A DNA stretch of 29,706 bases from Candidatus Sungbacteria bacterium RIFCSPHIGHO2_02_FULL_52_23 (GCA_001820655.1 MHQM01000039.1:1-29706), one strand, 5' to 3'. Numbered from the stretch's first letter, positions 14,898-22,939 are shown. Notes: a model not told the origin generated them from the letters alone. Made by a program: numbers and translations.

Positions 14898-16253
14898 TCA
14901 TTGAGATGCGTTCTCTAACCCGAGAAATGATATCAGCTCGTGCGCGAGGCGCTCGCCCGCGCGGCCGTCGGCATGCGAAAACCAAAGCGCGCGCGCGGCC
15001 GCGCGACCGCGCGATCCGCTGGCGGGATTTTTGAGATAAGCCGCGATCGCATCCAGCAGTTTTTCTTTCGTATCCGCATACGTAACGCCGCCGCATGCCG
15101 CAAGCTTTTTGATATGATTGTCGCGGTATCGCCACACTCCCTCAAAAAAGTGCCGCGGCGTAGGATAGATGTCGGCCATGATCGCGGGCTTATCAAAAAA
15201 CATCGCATCAAGCGCAATACTGGTAGGGCCGGTTACTACGACATCGGCGTACGAAAGCTCGCGCATAAGCATCGCATCATCCTCCGGTCTGATCTCCCGA
15301 TCCCCCACCTCGTTCTCTTTGAATGCTTGTCCGGGCCGGTCATAGGCCATATGGGACGGTTTGGCAAAATTCTCAAGACGCACGCCTTTTTCCGGCGGAA
15401 ACCGCACCATGATATTCACAGAAAGACCTGCAAGAATCCCCATGATGTATTGATCCATGTCATTGATGCGGATCAGGGCATCGCTGACGGGTGCATACAG
15501 GATCAGCTTTTTGCTAGGGTCAAGACCGAATGATGTAAGAAACGCCGCGCGATCCATATCGGGGCCCTGACGATATAGGTCGTAGTGCGGATTGCCCGTG
15601 ACAGCAAGGCGCGATGACGGATACCCGTGGAATTCTTTGAGCTCACGCGCAAGAACTTCCGACCCCACGATCAGACGATCCGGAAATACGCGAAGAAACC
15701 GGAGCGTCAGATTGTCCCATGAGCGCGCCATCGCAATCACGCGAATACCGCGCCGCCGCGCGTCCTGCATGAGCGATACATCGTTTTCATTCTGTACATC
15801 TGTAGAAAACACCGCATCGGGACGGAGCCGCGCCAGAAGCTCGTCAAAAAGTCCTTTTGGCGACAGCCGGAGATCCAAAGCGCGCGCGGCGCGCCGCGTA
15901 AGAGCGCTATGCCCAAGCGCTCCCAGGATCATTGCCGCACTATACCGGAAAACTTTTCCCGTCAGATAATAGTCATACCGCTTGCGGTTTCTGGCGCTCT
16001 CGGAGTCAAAAAGGAAGATCGCAAGTTTCTTAAAAAAGAGTCCGCGCAGGGTGCGTGATGCGCGATAGAGCGCAACACCTTCCACCAAGACGTTCGCCCC
16101 GCCGAAGCGCTCGCGAAAATACTCCGCCTTATAGGCGGGCACCACAAGCACGATCTTGATATCAGACCGCGCTTTCAGAAGCGAAAACGCGCTTGTCGCA
16201 AGCACGTTTCGCGAAATATGAGGATGAAAGCTTGTAATAAAGATCGTTTGCAT
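14898..16253 (-). CDS. GT-B-fold transferase-like protein, family copy C
   Basis: A 451-residue third member of the local GT-B-like family. Shared landmarks: ARSWDNLTLRFLRVFPDRL, DRLIVGSEVLARELKE, VTGNPHYD, KKLILYAPVSD, and ADVVVTGPTSIALDAMFFDKPAIM near the donor site. The donor-site segment reads GPTSIALDA where copies A and B have YTTMTVEAA and YSTFFIEAA, so the acidic residue (Glu versus Asp) and its surroundings differ. This suggests a different donor or acceptor. It begins one base after the stop of the methyltransferase at 16255-17073 and ends flush with the palindromic spacer. Confidence 0.72.
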   Translation of the reverse strand: MQTIFITSFHPHISRNVLATSAFSLLKARSDIKIVLVVPAYKAEYFRERFGGANVLVEGVALYRASRTLRGLFFKKLAIFLFDSESARNRKRYDYYLTGKVFRYSAAMILGALGHSALTRRAARALDLRLSPKGLFDELLARLRPDAVFSTDVQNENDVSLMQDARRRGIRVIAMARSWDNLTLRFLRVFPDRLIVGSEVLARELKEFHGYPSSRLAVTGNPHYDLYRQGPDMDRAAFLTSFGLDPSKKLILYAPVSDALIRINDMDQYIMGILAGLSVNIMVRFPPEKGVRLENFAKPSHMAYDRPGQAFKENEVGDREIRPEDDAMLMRELSYADVVVTGPTSIALDAMFFDKPAIMADIYPTPRHFFEGVWRYRDNHIKKLAACGGVTYADTKEKLLDAIAAYLKNPASGSRGRAAARALWFSHADGRAGERLAHELISFLGLENASQ

Positions 16254-16254
16254 A

Positions 16255-17073
16255 TCAGACTCCTCGTGTAACGCCGCAGACGGCCATGCCGGTTCCCAAC
16301 TTCAGATTCTGGAGCGGCATAGGCGTAAATCTCAAAAGAGTAAATCCCGCACTCACGCATACGTCGTACGATGCTCGGAAATAATCTACATTACGCAGAT
16401 GCAGGCGCCGGAAAAGCGATCCCTGCGCCTCACGGAATTCTTCTATAAAGCATGCGTGCTTGCGACAGACACGCCGCGCCTCACGAAAAGCGGTAAGATG
16501 GTCGCGCGGTAATTGTTCAAATGCAACGTGAGAAAACACAAAATCAAAAGAGCCGTCCGCAAAAGGAAGCGCACGCATATCTCCTACAAGACATTCAATC
16601 ACGACGCGCGCGAGACGCTGCGAAATTTCCGCGGGGTCAAGGCCCGTCAGATACGCAAGCTCCTCCATCGGAGGATCTTTTTGCAGTTTGTTGGCGGCGT
16701 CAGGTCCCGACTCCGTAATATCAATGCCCGTCCATGTCGTGATTTCAGGATGCAAAGCCGCAAGCGCCAGAAGATTGGCGCCGTTGCCTGCCCCGAGTTC
16801 AAGCACCGATGCGGGACGGAATGAGGAGATCGCATCGCTCATTTCGTAAATCGCCTGCTTTTGCAGATCAAGCCCCCTGATCACCGCAGGTGTCCCGTGA
16901 TACAATGCCGGCCGCGGCTTATAAAGAAATTTCTGCAGGCGATGATCGGATGATTTCCATACGCTTTCATATTCTTTATGAGAGACGCCGTCATCGCGGC
17001 GTTTTATATGCTTAAACAAGCCGCGAAGCGCATCCCGCGTGATTGACCCATATACGTGATACCGGCTTTTCAT
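16255..17073 (-). CDS. Class I SAM-dependent methyltransferase (Methyltransf_11-like)
   Basis: A 272-residue methyltransferase with motif I VLELGAGNGANLLALAALHP (90-109), acidic WTGIDIT, and motif GDMRALPFADGSFDFVFSHVAFEQLP. An insertion of about 30 residues between motif II and the ALPFADGSFD strand is unusual for the minimal fold. The start is set at ATG 17073; a much longer in-frame reading would overlap the whole 3' third of the upstream dioxygenase gene and has a non-protein-like composition (GGGGREDRAEKR), so it is rejected. It lies 17 bases after the dioxygenase stop and one base before the GT-B-like copy C. Confidence 0.83.
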   Translation of the reverse strand: MKSRYHVYGSITRDALRGLFKHIKRRDDGVSHKEYESVWKSSDHRLQKFLYKPRPALYHGTPAVIRGLDLQKQAIYEMSDAISSFRPASVLELGAGNGANLLALAALHPEITTWTGIDITESGPDAANKLQKDPPMEELAYLTGLDPAEISQRLARVVIECLVGDMRALPFADGSFDFVFSHVAFEQLPRDHLTAFREARRVCRKHACFIEEFREAQGSLFRRLHLRNVDYFRASYDVCVSAGFTLLRFTPMPLQNLKLGTGMAVCGVTRGV

Positions 17074-17090
17074 GAGAAATCCGCGCGTGA

Positions 17091-18065
17091 TTACGGCAAT
17101 AACGCGTACTGTGCCACGGGATTCATGCCCGCAATGACTGACTGATCCGGCCGATGAAAATTGATCGGATTTTTGGATGCGCGCGACGAGAATGCGGGCA
17201 GAAGCAGGACGCGCTGGGTCGTCGTGCTGTATCCGCCGCGATGCAGGCCGCTCGTATCGCAGAAAATTACCGTTCCTGCGGGCGCAAGACATACCTGAAT
17301 ATCGCTTTTCGGCACGATCTTCTCTACCTCCCCCTCCGGGGGATACGACCCCGCAGGCGGACGCTGGGGGAATACATGGCGCCATCGTCCGCCGAGCTGT
17401 GACCCTTTCACATACGTAAAAGGTCCTGCGCCCACATCATTGACATCCGTCATGTATATAAAAACTTTCAGCATTTTTTTGTCTTCCGGATCGCGATGCC
17501 AGCGCTGGGAGAGATACGCGGGCGCGCCCGGAGGCACGAGGAGTGTCTGCTGCAACATAAAGCTGTTGAGTTTGGGCAAAAATCCGAAATATGTCGCCGC
17601 GACATCAAGAACGCGGCGCGTCATCAAAAACTTTAGGAATGGATTGTCTTTTTCATAAAGCACTTTTCCCTGCTCGTCCGCAGGAAACAATGATACCCAG
17701 AAATCCTTGAGATATTTGCCCCCTGATTTTTTGCCCTCTTGACTCCGTTCCGCAAGTAAGGTTTTGCGCCGCGCGCCCTCCGCGATGACCGCGGGATCCG
17801 CAAGACGCTTCTCAACATACGCGCGCATTCCCGCGAAAAACGCATCGCTTTTCATGATGTCCTTAAGCGGAATGATGGCGATGCCGTCGCGCGCAAGGGT
17901 CTCGGCGATCGTCTGCTGTACCGCATCAAGTTGTACCCGTTCCTGCCGCCACAGTCTGCGGGGACGGGCATTGAGCACATAAAACCATATCGGCCACGCA
18001 TTGCGCAGGCGATGATAGAGATGGGATATACGCTCTGCCTGCACTTTTGCAAAAGATGTCGCCAT
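17091..18065 (-). CDS. Phytanoyl-CoA dioxygenase-like Fe(II)/2-oxoglutarate oxygenase
   Basis: A 324-residue PhyH-family non-haem iron oxygenase. The facial triad is visible as His190-x-Asp192 in QRWHRDPED and His275 in TSGLHRGG, with Arg285 in TTQRVLLL as the 2-oxoglutarate anchor; KVFIYMTDVNDVGAGPF and YVKGS are typical of the double-stranded beta-helix. In family members the reaction is oxygen-dependent hydroxylation or desaturation of a lipid, sugar or secondary metabolite. Within this locus it may hydroxylate a deoxysugar or a lipid carrier. Its presence implies oxygen exposure. The start follows a CATACT box by six bases, a weak leaderless-promoter resemblance, just after palindromic element copy 2. 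Confidence 0.87.
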   Translation of the reverse strand: MATSFAKVQAERISHLYHRLRNAWPIWFYVLNARPRRLWRQERVQLDAVQQTIAETLARDGIAIIPLKDIMKSDAFFAGMRAYVEKRLADPAVIAEGARRKTLLAERSQEGKKSGGKYLKDFWVSLFPADEQGKVLYEKDNPFLKFLMTRRVLDVAATYFGFLPKLNSFMLQQTLLVPPGAPAYLSQRWHRDPEDKKMLKVFIYMTDVNDVGAGPFTYVKGSQLGGRWRHVFPQRPPAGSYPPEGEVEKIVPKSDIQVCLAPAGTVIFCDTSGLHRGGYSTTTQRVLLLPAFSSRASKNPINFHRPDQSVIAGMNPVAQYALLP

Positions 18066-18091
18066 ATAAGAAGTATGCTTAGAAAAATTAT

Positions 18092-18252
18092 TAGACCTAC
18101 TGATTAAATATTATTCTACTCCGATGTCCAGATTTCGGCTACGACTTTGCAAAAATTATTCAACATATACGCCGTATATGTCTCATAATTTTTGCTTTGT
18201 CTCGCACGAAATCTGAACATCTCGTAACGAAACTATTTAATCAGTAGGTCTA
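18092..18252. repeat. 161-bp palindromic element, copy 2 (MITE/REP-like)
   Basis: Exact 19-bp inverted repeats, TAGACCTACTGATTAAATA at 18092-18110 and its complement at 18234-18252, close a nested hairpin. Inner pairs are CAGATTTCG/CGAAATCTG (18129-18137 and 18207-18215), CAAAAATTAT/ATAATTTTTG (18150-18159 and 18185-18194), and a central ACATATAC/GTATATGT stem. Read on the minus strand, CAGATTTCGTGCGA and GTAGCCGAAATCTGGA match the internal blocks of copy 1. T-rich runs lie just outside both ends (AATTTTTC on the minus strand, seven T on the plus strand), so it could also terminate transcription. One arm contains the last codons and TAG stop of rmlA. Confidence 0.82.
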
Positions 18253-18988
18253 TTTTTTTCTTCGGGCGCTTGGGGGATGCTCGTTTCTCGGCCCAGCGCG
18301 ATGACTGCATAAGCGATTCAAATGTCCCCGCATCCGACCAGAATCCATGCACGAGACGAAAATCATGCTCATTCATCGCGATGTACGCATTGGTAGCATC
18401 CACGATCTCAAGCTGTCCGCGGGCGGAGGGACGCAGTGTCTTGATGATATCAAATATCCGTCCGTCAAAAAGATAGAAACCCGTATGGGCATACGGCGAT
18501 TTTGGATGGCTAGGCTTCTCTTCAATCCTCGCCACTGTCTTGCCGTCGCGGGTAAATACCGGAGCGCCGAAACGCCGCGGATCCGGCACCTTCTTAAAAA
18601 AAGATACCGCGCCTTTTTTGAATGCACCGACCGCATCGGCAAAATGATGTTCAAATATATTGTCTCCGAGGATTACGGCAACATGGTCCCCCGCCGCAAA
18701 ATCCTCTCCGTAGCGCACCGCGTCAGCAATGCCGCCATCATCTTTTTCCTGCACGGCATAGGAAAGCTTGATCCCCTGCGCCATCTCGTCCCCCAGAAAA
18801 CGCATGAAGGCGTCAACGGCTCCTTTGCTTGTCACGATGAGAATATCGCGGATGCCCGATCGCGCAAGCGTATCCAAAGGATATGAAATCATAGGCCGGT
18901 GATACACCGGCAGAAGATGCTTATTGACGATTTTGGTCAGAGGATGGAGACGCGTCCCCAAGCCCCCTGCAACAATAATGCCTTTCAT
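18233..18988 (-). CDS. rmlA: Glucose-1-phosphate thymidylyltransferase (RmlA-like)
   Basis: A 251-residue nucleotidyltransferase that would make dTDP-glucose from glucose-1-phosphate and dTTP. The signature GGLGTRLHPLT (8-18) and NKHLLPVYHRPMI are present, as are the metal-site region LGDNIFEHHF and IEEKPSHPKSPYAHTGFYLFD. It is shorter than the 290-residue enterobacterial enzymes because the C-terminal helical part is reduced, a length common in archaeal-like forms. GTP or UTP use cannot be excluded. It overlaps rmlB by ATGA. The last residues IDLLIK and the stop are encoded by the arm of palindromic element copy 2, implying the gene's 3' end was rewritten by that element. Confidence 0.88.
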   Translation of the reverse strand: MKGIIVAGGLGTRLHPLTKIVNKHLLPVYHRPMISYPLDTLARSGIRDILIVTSKGAVDAFMRFLGDEMAQGIKLSYAVQEKDDGGIADAVRYGEDFAAGDHVAVILGDNIFEHHFADAVGAFKKGAVSFFKKVPDPRRFGAPVFTRDGKTVARIEEKPSHPKSPYAHTGFYLFDGRIFDIIKTLRPSARGQLEIVDATNAYIAMNEHDFRLVHGFWSDAGTFESLMQSSRWAEKRASPKRPKKKIDLLIK

Positions 18989-20037
18989 GACTTTGTATGG
19001 GACGCTAGGGGTATATGCGGATTCAGAGCGTCAATGCGGTCCCAGGCGCTCCGCATCCAGTCCTGATGCGTACGATACCACGCAATCGTATCCGCAAGAC
19101 TGTCCTCAAAATTCATTACTGATTTCCAACCAAGTTCCTTTTCTATTTTTGAGGCATCAAGCGCATACCGCCTGTCATGGCCCGGACGATCAGCCACAAA
19201 TTCTATCCGTGATTCGTCAGCGCCGAAATGCTTGAGTATGAAATGCGCGATCGCTTTATTGCTCCGCTCATTTCCCGCACCGATATTATACATCTCTCCG
19301 GGCTTCCCGGCAAGGAGACATCGCTCCAGAGCCGCGCAGTGGTCTTCCACATGAACCCAGTCGCGCACATGCCCGCCGTCGCCGTAGAGAGGCACTTTTT
19401 TCCCGTCCATCACGCGCAAAATAAAATACGGAATGAGTTTTTCCGGATACTGATAAGGGCCGTAATTATTGCCGCACCGCGTCACCACTACCGGCACGCC
19501 GAATGTCCGAAAATACGCACGACACAGGAGATCACCTGCGGCTTTTGATGAAGCGTAGGGAGAGTTGGGACGCAGACCGCTTTCCTCAACAAATTTCTTA
19601 TTTCCTGAATCCAGCGGCAGATCGCCGTATACTTCATCGGTGCTTACCTGCACGAATTTCTTCACCTGCGGAGAGCGCCGCATCGTTTCAAGCAGGACAA
19701 AAACGCCATGCACGTTGGTACGCATAAATTCCTCCGCATCTCCATGAATACTGCGGTCTACGTGCGATTCGGCGGCAAAGTTGATCACATAATCCGGCCG
19801 GTGCTCCGCACATACACTTGCAAGCGCTCCGCGGTCGGCGACATCCCCGCGGACAAATATATATCGCGAGTCGTGCGCAATGTCCGCAAGATTTCCGACA
19901 TTGCCAGCATATGTCAGCTTGTCAAAATTCACGATACGGACTTCGGGATGCGCGCGATGAATCCTCCGGATAAAGTTTGATCCGATAAAACCCGCTCCTC
20001 CGGCGACAAGAATAGTTCCTTCTATTTCCCTATTCAT
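18985..20037 (-). CDS. rmlB: dTDP-glucose 4,6-dehydratase (RmlB)
   Basis: A 350-residue extended SDR enzyme that converts dTDP-glucose to dTDP-4-keto-6-deoxyglucose. NAD-binding motif GGAGFIGSNF (13-22), FDKLTYAGN (38-46), NFAAESHVDRSI (86-97), catalytic Thr133-Asp134-Glu135 in STDEVYGD, and Tyr161/Lys165 in YASSK are all intact, as are RCGNNYGPYQYPEKLIP and the DRPGHDRRYALD segment near the C-terminus. It is full length. It overlaps the upstream glycosyltransferase by 8 bases and rmlA by ATGA. Its product is the branch point for the FdtA/FdtB and RmlC-like enzymes 10-18 kb downstream in the same orientation. Confidence 0.95.
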   Translation of the reverse strand: MNREIEGTILVAGGAGFIGSNFIRRIHRAHPEVRIVNFDKLTYAGNVGNLADIAHDSRYIFVRGDVADRGALASVCAEHRPDYVINFAAESHVDRSIHGDAEEFMRTNVHGVFVLLETMRRSPQVKKFVQVSTDEVYGDLPLDSGNKKFVEESGLRPNSPYASSKAAGDLLCRAYFRTFGVPVVVTRCGNNYGPYQYPEKLIPYFILRVMDGKKVPLYGDGGHVRDWVHVEDHCAALERCLLAGKPGEMYNIGAGNERSNKAIAHFILKHFGADESRIEFVADRPGHDRRYALDASKIEKELGWKSVMNFEDSLADTIAWYRTHQDWMRSAWDRIDALNPHIPLASHTKS

Positions 20038-21214
20038 GCTTTTTTGATGCCATCAGAAAAAATTTCTCCATATCGTCGGTAAAACGGCTCCATGACATAC
20101 GACTCTCCACAAACGCGCGGCCGCCCTCGCTCATATGCGCAAAGAGTGCTGGGTCTTGCACGAGTACTGCCACCGCCGCCGCGATCGCCGAAGGACTCTT
20201 CGGCGGGACAATCAACGCGGTGTCGCGATCTGCAAGCACTTCCGCCGCTCCTGCAGTCTGGGAGACCACGACTGGTACTCCGGAGCTCATCGCCTCAAAA
20301 ACCGCAAGCCCCCAGGACTGGAGATGATTCGGGAAAAGGAAAATGTCATGCTCCCGATACATGCGGACAAGTTCCTCATCGGAAACTTTGCCTGCAAGTC
20401 GCACTACCTCCTCAAGTCCTCGCTCGCTGATCAGCTTTTTTATTTTCTGCGCATACTCGCGATCCGATCCGGTATCGCCTGCGATGGTAAGTTCGGCAGG
20501 GATCCCCTGCCCGCGTAGCAGTTCCACCGCCTCTATCCCGTCTTCAAACCTGCGGTGCGGGAAAAAAATCCCTGCCATCAGGAGACGCGGCGGCGTCCTT
20601 GCGGATACTCTCCTACGGTACGGAAACTGCTCATAGGAAACACCACTTCGGATCACATGCGCCTGCTTGCCGAATTCATCTTCAGCCCAGCCGCGATCCC
20701 GCTCATCAAGCGCCAAAATCACATCCTGTCCTGCGATAAATACTTTGCGATCATACCAGTCAAGCAGACGATGCATCAGGCGCTTATACCACGGAATAAC
20801 AGTATCGGGTTTCGCTTCTTTGAGCCGCTCCTCGGCGCGGAGACGCGTCGGCACGTCATTCATCATCCAGACAGAGGGTATGACGCGTACGCGTTTTTTG
20901 AAGTACGCCGCGACTTTGTACGCCACCTGATCATGCGGATTCAAGATATCGGTTTTGTGATCAATCGCTCCTGCAAGCATGCGCGCCGCGCGATTTTCGG
21001 TGAAATCGCTAAGCACGCCACTGCTCGGATACGTCCCGAGGGCTACGACTTTCAGTCCCTCCAAAAGTTCCGGATAGCAATCCGCAGGAGACAGCAGAAA
21101 TGTATACAGGGTAACCGCGTGGCCGCGCCTGCGAAGCTCTTGCGCCAAATTCAAAGCCTGGCGCTGGGTCCCGCCTTTTACGTTGAGCCGCCGGACAATG
21201 ATAGCAACGTTCAT
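20030..21214 (-). CDS. GT4-family glycosyltransferase
   Basis: A 394-residue retaining GT-B glycosyltransferase. The N-terminus MNVAIIVRRLNVKGGTQRQA contains the glycine-rich acceptor-domain motif; the C-terminal domain has LTIAGDTGSDREYAQKI, VVRLAGKVSDEELVRMY, and the donor-site motif SWGLAVFEAMSSGVPVVVS with the usual glutamates flanking it. By context it adds a 6-deoxysugar made by the flanking gmd, rmlB and rmlA products, but the donor cannot be fixed from sequence. It is coupled by ATGA overlap to gmd upstream. Confidence 0.88.
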   Translation of the reverse strand: MNVAIIVRRLNVKGGTQRQALNLAQELRRRGHAVTLYTFLLSPADCYPELLEGLKVVALGTYPSSGVLSDFTENRAARMLAGAIDHKTDILNPHDQVAYKVAAYFKKRVRVIPSVWMMNDVPTRLRAEERLKEAKPDTVIPWYKRLMHRLLDWYDRKVFIAGQDVILALDERDRGWAEDEFGKQAHVIRSGVSYEQFPYRRRVSARTPPRLLMAGIFFPHRRFEDGIEAVELLRGQGIPAELTIAGDTGSDREYAQKIKKLISERGLEEVVRLAGKVSDEELVRMYREHDIFLFPNHLQSWGLAVFEAMSSGVPVVVSQTAGAAEVLADRDTALIVPPKSPSAIAAAVAVLVQDPALFAHMSEGGRAFVESRMSWSRFTDDMEKFFLMASKKHE

Positions 21215-22200
21215 TTCGCGGTATGCTCCCGAGCAAGCTTCAAATCGGAATCAACCATCATCCTTATCAACGCCCGGAAACCGGTCTTCGGTTTCCAGTG
21301 AAGCTCGCGGCGGGCGCGCCTCGAATCGGCAAGAAGCGTGTGCACGTCCACAGGACGAAAAAAGGCCTTGTCTATCTTCACGTATTTTTTCCAGTCAAGT
21401 CCGAGGCGCTTGAACGTCTCCTCCACAAATTCGCGTACCGTGTGCGTCTCCCCGCTCCCGATGACGAAATCGCGCGGCGTTTTCTGCTGGAGCATCAGCC
21501 ACATCGCCTCCACATAGTCCCCTGCAAATCCCCAATCGCGCTTGGCGTCAAGATTCCCAAGACGCAGTTCTTTTTCAAGACCGAGCTTGATGCGGGCCGC
21601 GGTATGCGTGATCTTGCGTGTCACGAATTCATGGCCCCTGCGCGGAGATTCATGGTTGAACAAAATACCCGACACGGCAAAAAGCCCGTATCCTTCGCGA
21701 TACATCCGCACCAGATAAAACGATGCGAGCTTGGAGATGCCATAGGGCGAAACCGGATTAAACGGCGTCTCTTCATTTTGGGGAGATGTCAGGACGCGTC
21801 CGAACATTTCGCTGGTCGCGGCAAAATAAAATCTGCAGGAAGGATGCAGTTCTTTGATTGCGGACAAGAGATATGCAGTACCATCAATATTGATCCGCAT
21901 TGTAGAAATGGGGTCTCTGAACGACTCACCGACGAAACTTTGCGCGGCAAGATGATACACTTCATCGGGCTTGATCATGGCAATCAGGCGCCATACCGTC
22001 GGGTAATCGGACACGTCGCCCGCATGCAGGCGGATTTTGCCGGCAGAGCCTTGCAGACGCGACAGCCGCTCGCGGTGGTCTTCCACCGCAACGCGGCGCA
22101 GAAGGCCGTGCACCTCGTAGCCTTTATCCAAAAGCAATTCGGCAAGGTATGAGCCGTCCTGCCCCGCGATACCGGTAATAAATGCCTTTTTCTTTTTCAT
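21211..22200 (-). CDS. gmd: GDP-mannose 4,6-dehydratase
   Basis: A 329-residue enzyme that converts GDP-mannose to GDP-4-keto-6-deoxymannose. Family signatures: ITGIAGQDGSYLAELLL (8-24), VYHLAAQSFVGESF, catalytic Thr129-Ser130-Glu131 in ATSEMFG, Tyr153/Lys157 in SPYGISK, GILFNHESPRRGHEFVTRKI and LGNLDAKRDWGFAGDYV. It is near the short end of the family. The product can lead to GDP-fucose, GDP-rhamnose or GDP-perosamine. No canonical Fcl or Rmd is obvious nearby; the SDR proteins at 4051-4773 and 6550-7488 are candidates for the next step. Both junctions are ATGA overlaps. Confidence 0.93.
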   Translation of the reverse strand: MKKKKAFITGIAGQDGSYLAELLLDKGYEVHGLLRRVAVEDHRERLSRLQGSAGKIRLHAGDVSDYPTVWRLIAMIKPDEVYHLAAQSFVGESFRDPISTMRINIDGTAYLLSAIKELHPSCRFYFAATSEMFGRVLTSPQNEETPFNPVSPYGISKLASFYLVRMYREGYGLFAVSGILFNHESPRRGHEFVTRKITHTAARIKLGLEKELRLGNLDAKRDWGFAGDYVEAMWLMLQQKTPRDFVIGSGETHTVREFVEETFKRLGLDWKKYVKIDKAFFRPVDVHTLLADSRRARRELHWKPKTGFRALIRMMVDSDLKLAREHTAK

Positions 22201-22862
22201 GACTGCTCTTGCACCGGTATCTTCTCAAGCAGGAAATAGTGATTGCACGGCGTATCGGGGAGAGGCCCGCTCCGCACGATTCGGAATCCAACATCCGCAA
22301 ATGCCTTGCGTACACGCCTCAAAGGAGACCCGATTTTTCCGATCTCCCAGTGATGTCCCCGCTCGGTCGTTACAATCTGGCGGGTAAACGCGGGACAGCG
22401 GACAGACACATTCAGTTCTTTGATCAGCGGCAGTTTCAGGCGCAGACCCATCAGAGTCCTACGGGCATCAGGCACCGATATGAGCACCGTGCGCCGGGAG
22501 ACGCGCCGCATCTCTCCGAGAGCCTTCAAAGTATCCTCAAACGGCATATGCTCAAGCACCTCGCACGCAAAAGCCATATCAAACGTATCGTCCGGAAACG
22601 GCAGTGCACGCACATCCCCTATCACATCGGGTTTGTACTCCGGCTTGTAATCAAGCGTCGTCACTTTCACTCCGAATTTGCGCAGGTACTGTGTTACAAG
22701 CCCGTGCACGGGGCCGATCTCCAACACAGACCACTTTTCCAAGTCGCCGCCGCTTTTTCGCACTTCATCGGCTACCGCGCGAATCTGGTGGAAATAGTGT
22801 ATCCACCGCGCCTTGTGATCATAAAATTTGTCCGAATAAAACGGGACATCGTAGGCACCCAT
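22197..22862 (-). CDS. Class I SAM-dependent methyltransferase
   Basis: A 221-residue methyltransferase, first gene of the 22862-18233 unit. Motif I is VLEIGPVHGLVTQYL (46-60), followed by LDYKPEYKPDVIGDVRALPFP and FACEVLEHMPF. The C-terminal half is basic (RRTLMGLRLKLP) and contains HHWEIG. The start is ATG 22862: nine bases upstream lies a TATAGT box with TTGCGT 17 bases further, so longer readings, which run through the promoter and into the opposing gene, are rejected. The stop overlaps the gmd start by ATGA, suggesting action on a GDP-deoxysugar or the glycan containing it. Confidence 0.82.
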   Translation of the reverse strand: MGAYDVPFYSDKFYDHKARWIHYFHQIRAVADEVRKSGGDLEKWSVLEIGPVHGLVTQYLRKFGVKVTTLDYKPEYKPDVIGDVRALPFPDDTFDMAFACEVLEHMPFEDTLKALGEMRRVSRRTVLISVPDARRTLMGLRLKLPLIKELNVSVRCPAFTRQIVTTERGHHWEIGKIGSPLRRVRKAFADVGFRIVRSGPLPDTPCNHYFLLEKIPVQEQS

Positions 22863-22871
22863 AGTGGGTAC

Positions 22872-22900
22872 ACTATAATCCTCCGCTCCATAAAACGCAA
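22872..22900 (-). promoter_or_regulatory. Promoter driving the gmd-rmlBA unit
   Basis: TTGCGT (22895-22900), a 17-base spacer and TATAGT (22872-22877) on the minus strand, nine bases before the ATG at 22862. The -10 is identical to that of the C-methyltransferase operon. A very short leader without a ribosome binding site is expected. Confidence 0.55.
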
Positions 22901-22910
22901 CATTTGTCGT

Positions 22911-22939
22911 TTGCGAAACGTATGTTTTTATGGCATGAT
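22911..22939 (+). promoter_or_regulatory. Divergent promoter for the plus-strand methyltransferase
   Basis: TTGCGA (22911-22916), a 17-base spacer and CATGAT (22934-22939) on the plus strand, eight bases before the ATG at 22948. Only ten bases separate its -35 from the -35 of the opposing promoter. The -10 matches consensus in four of six positions, so the call is moderate. Confidence 0.45.

Noticed and set aside
17074..17385. 104-residue N-terminal extension of the methyltransferase at 16255-17073
   Set aside because: It overlaps the 3' third of the dioxygenase gene on the same strand and has low-complexity, arginine- and glycine-rich composition; ATG 17073 gives a normal protein.
21223..22152. 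Long plus-strand reading frame opposite gmd
   Set aside because: It is antisense to an unmistakable gmd gene, with histidine- and arginine-rich shadow composition and no recognised motif.
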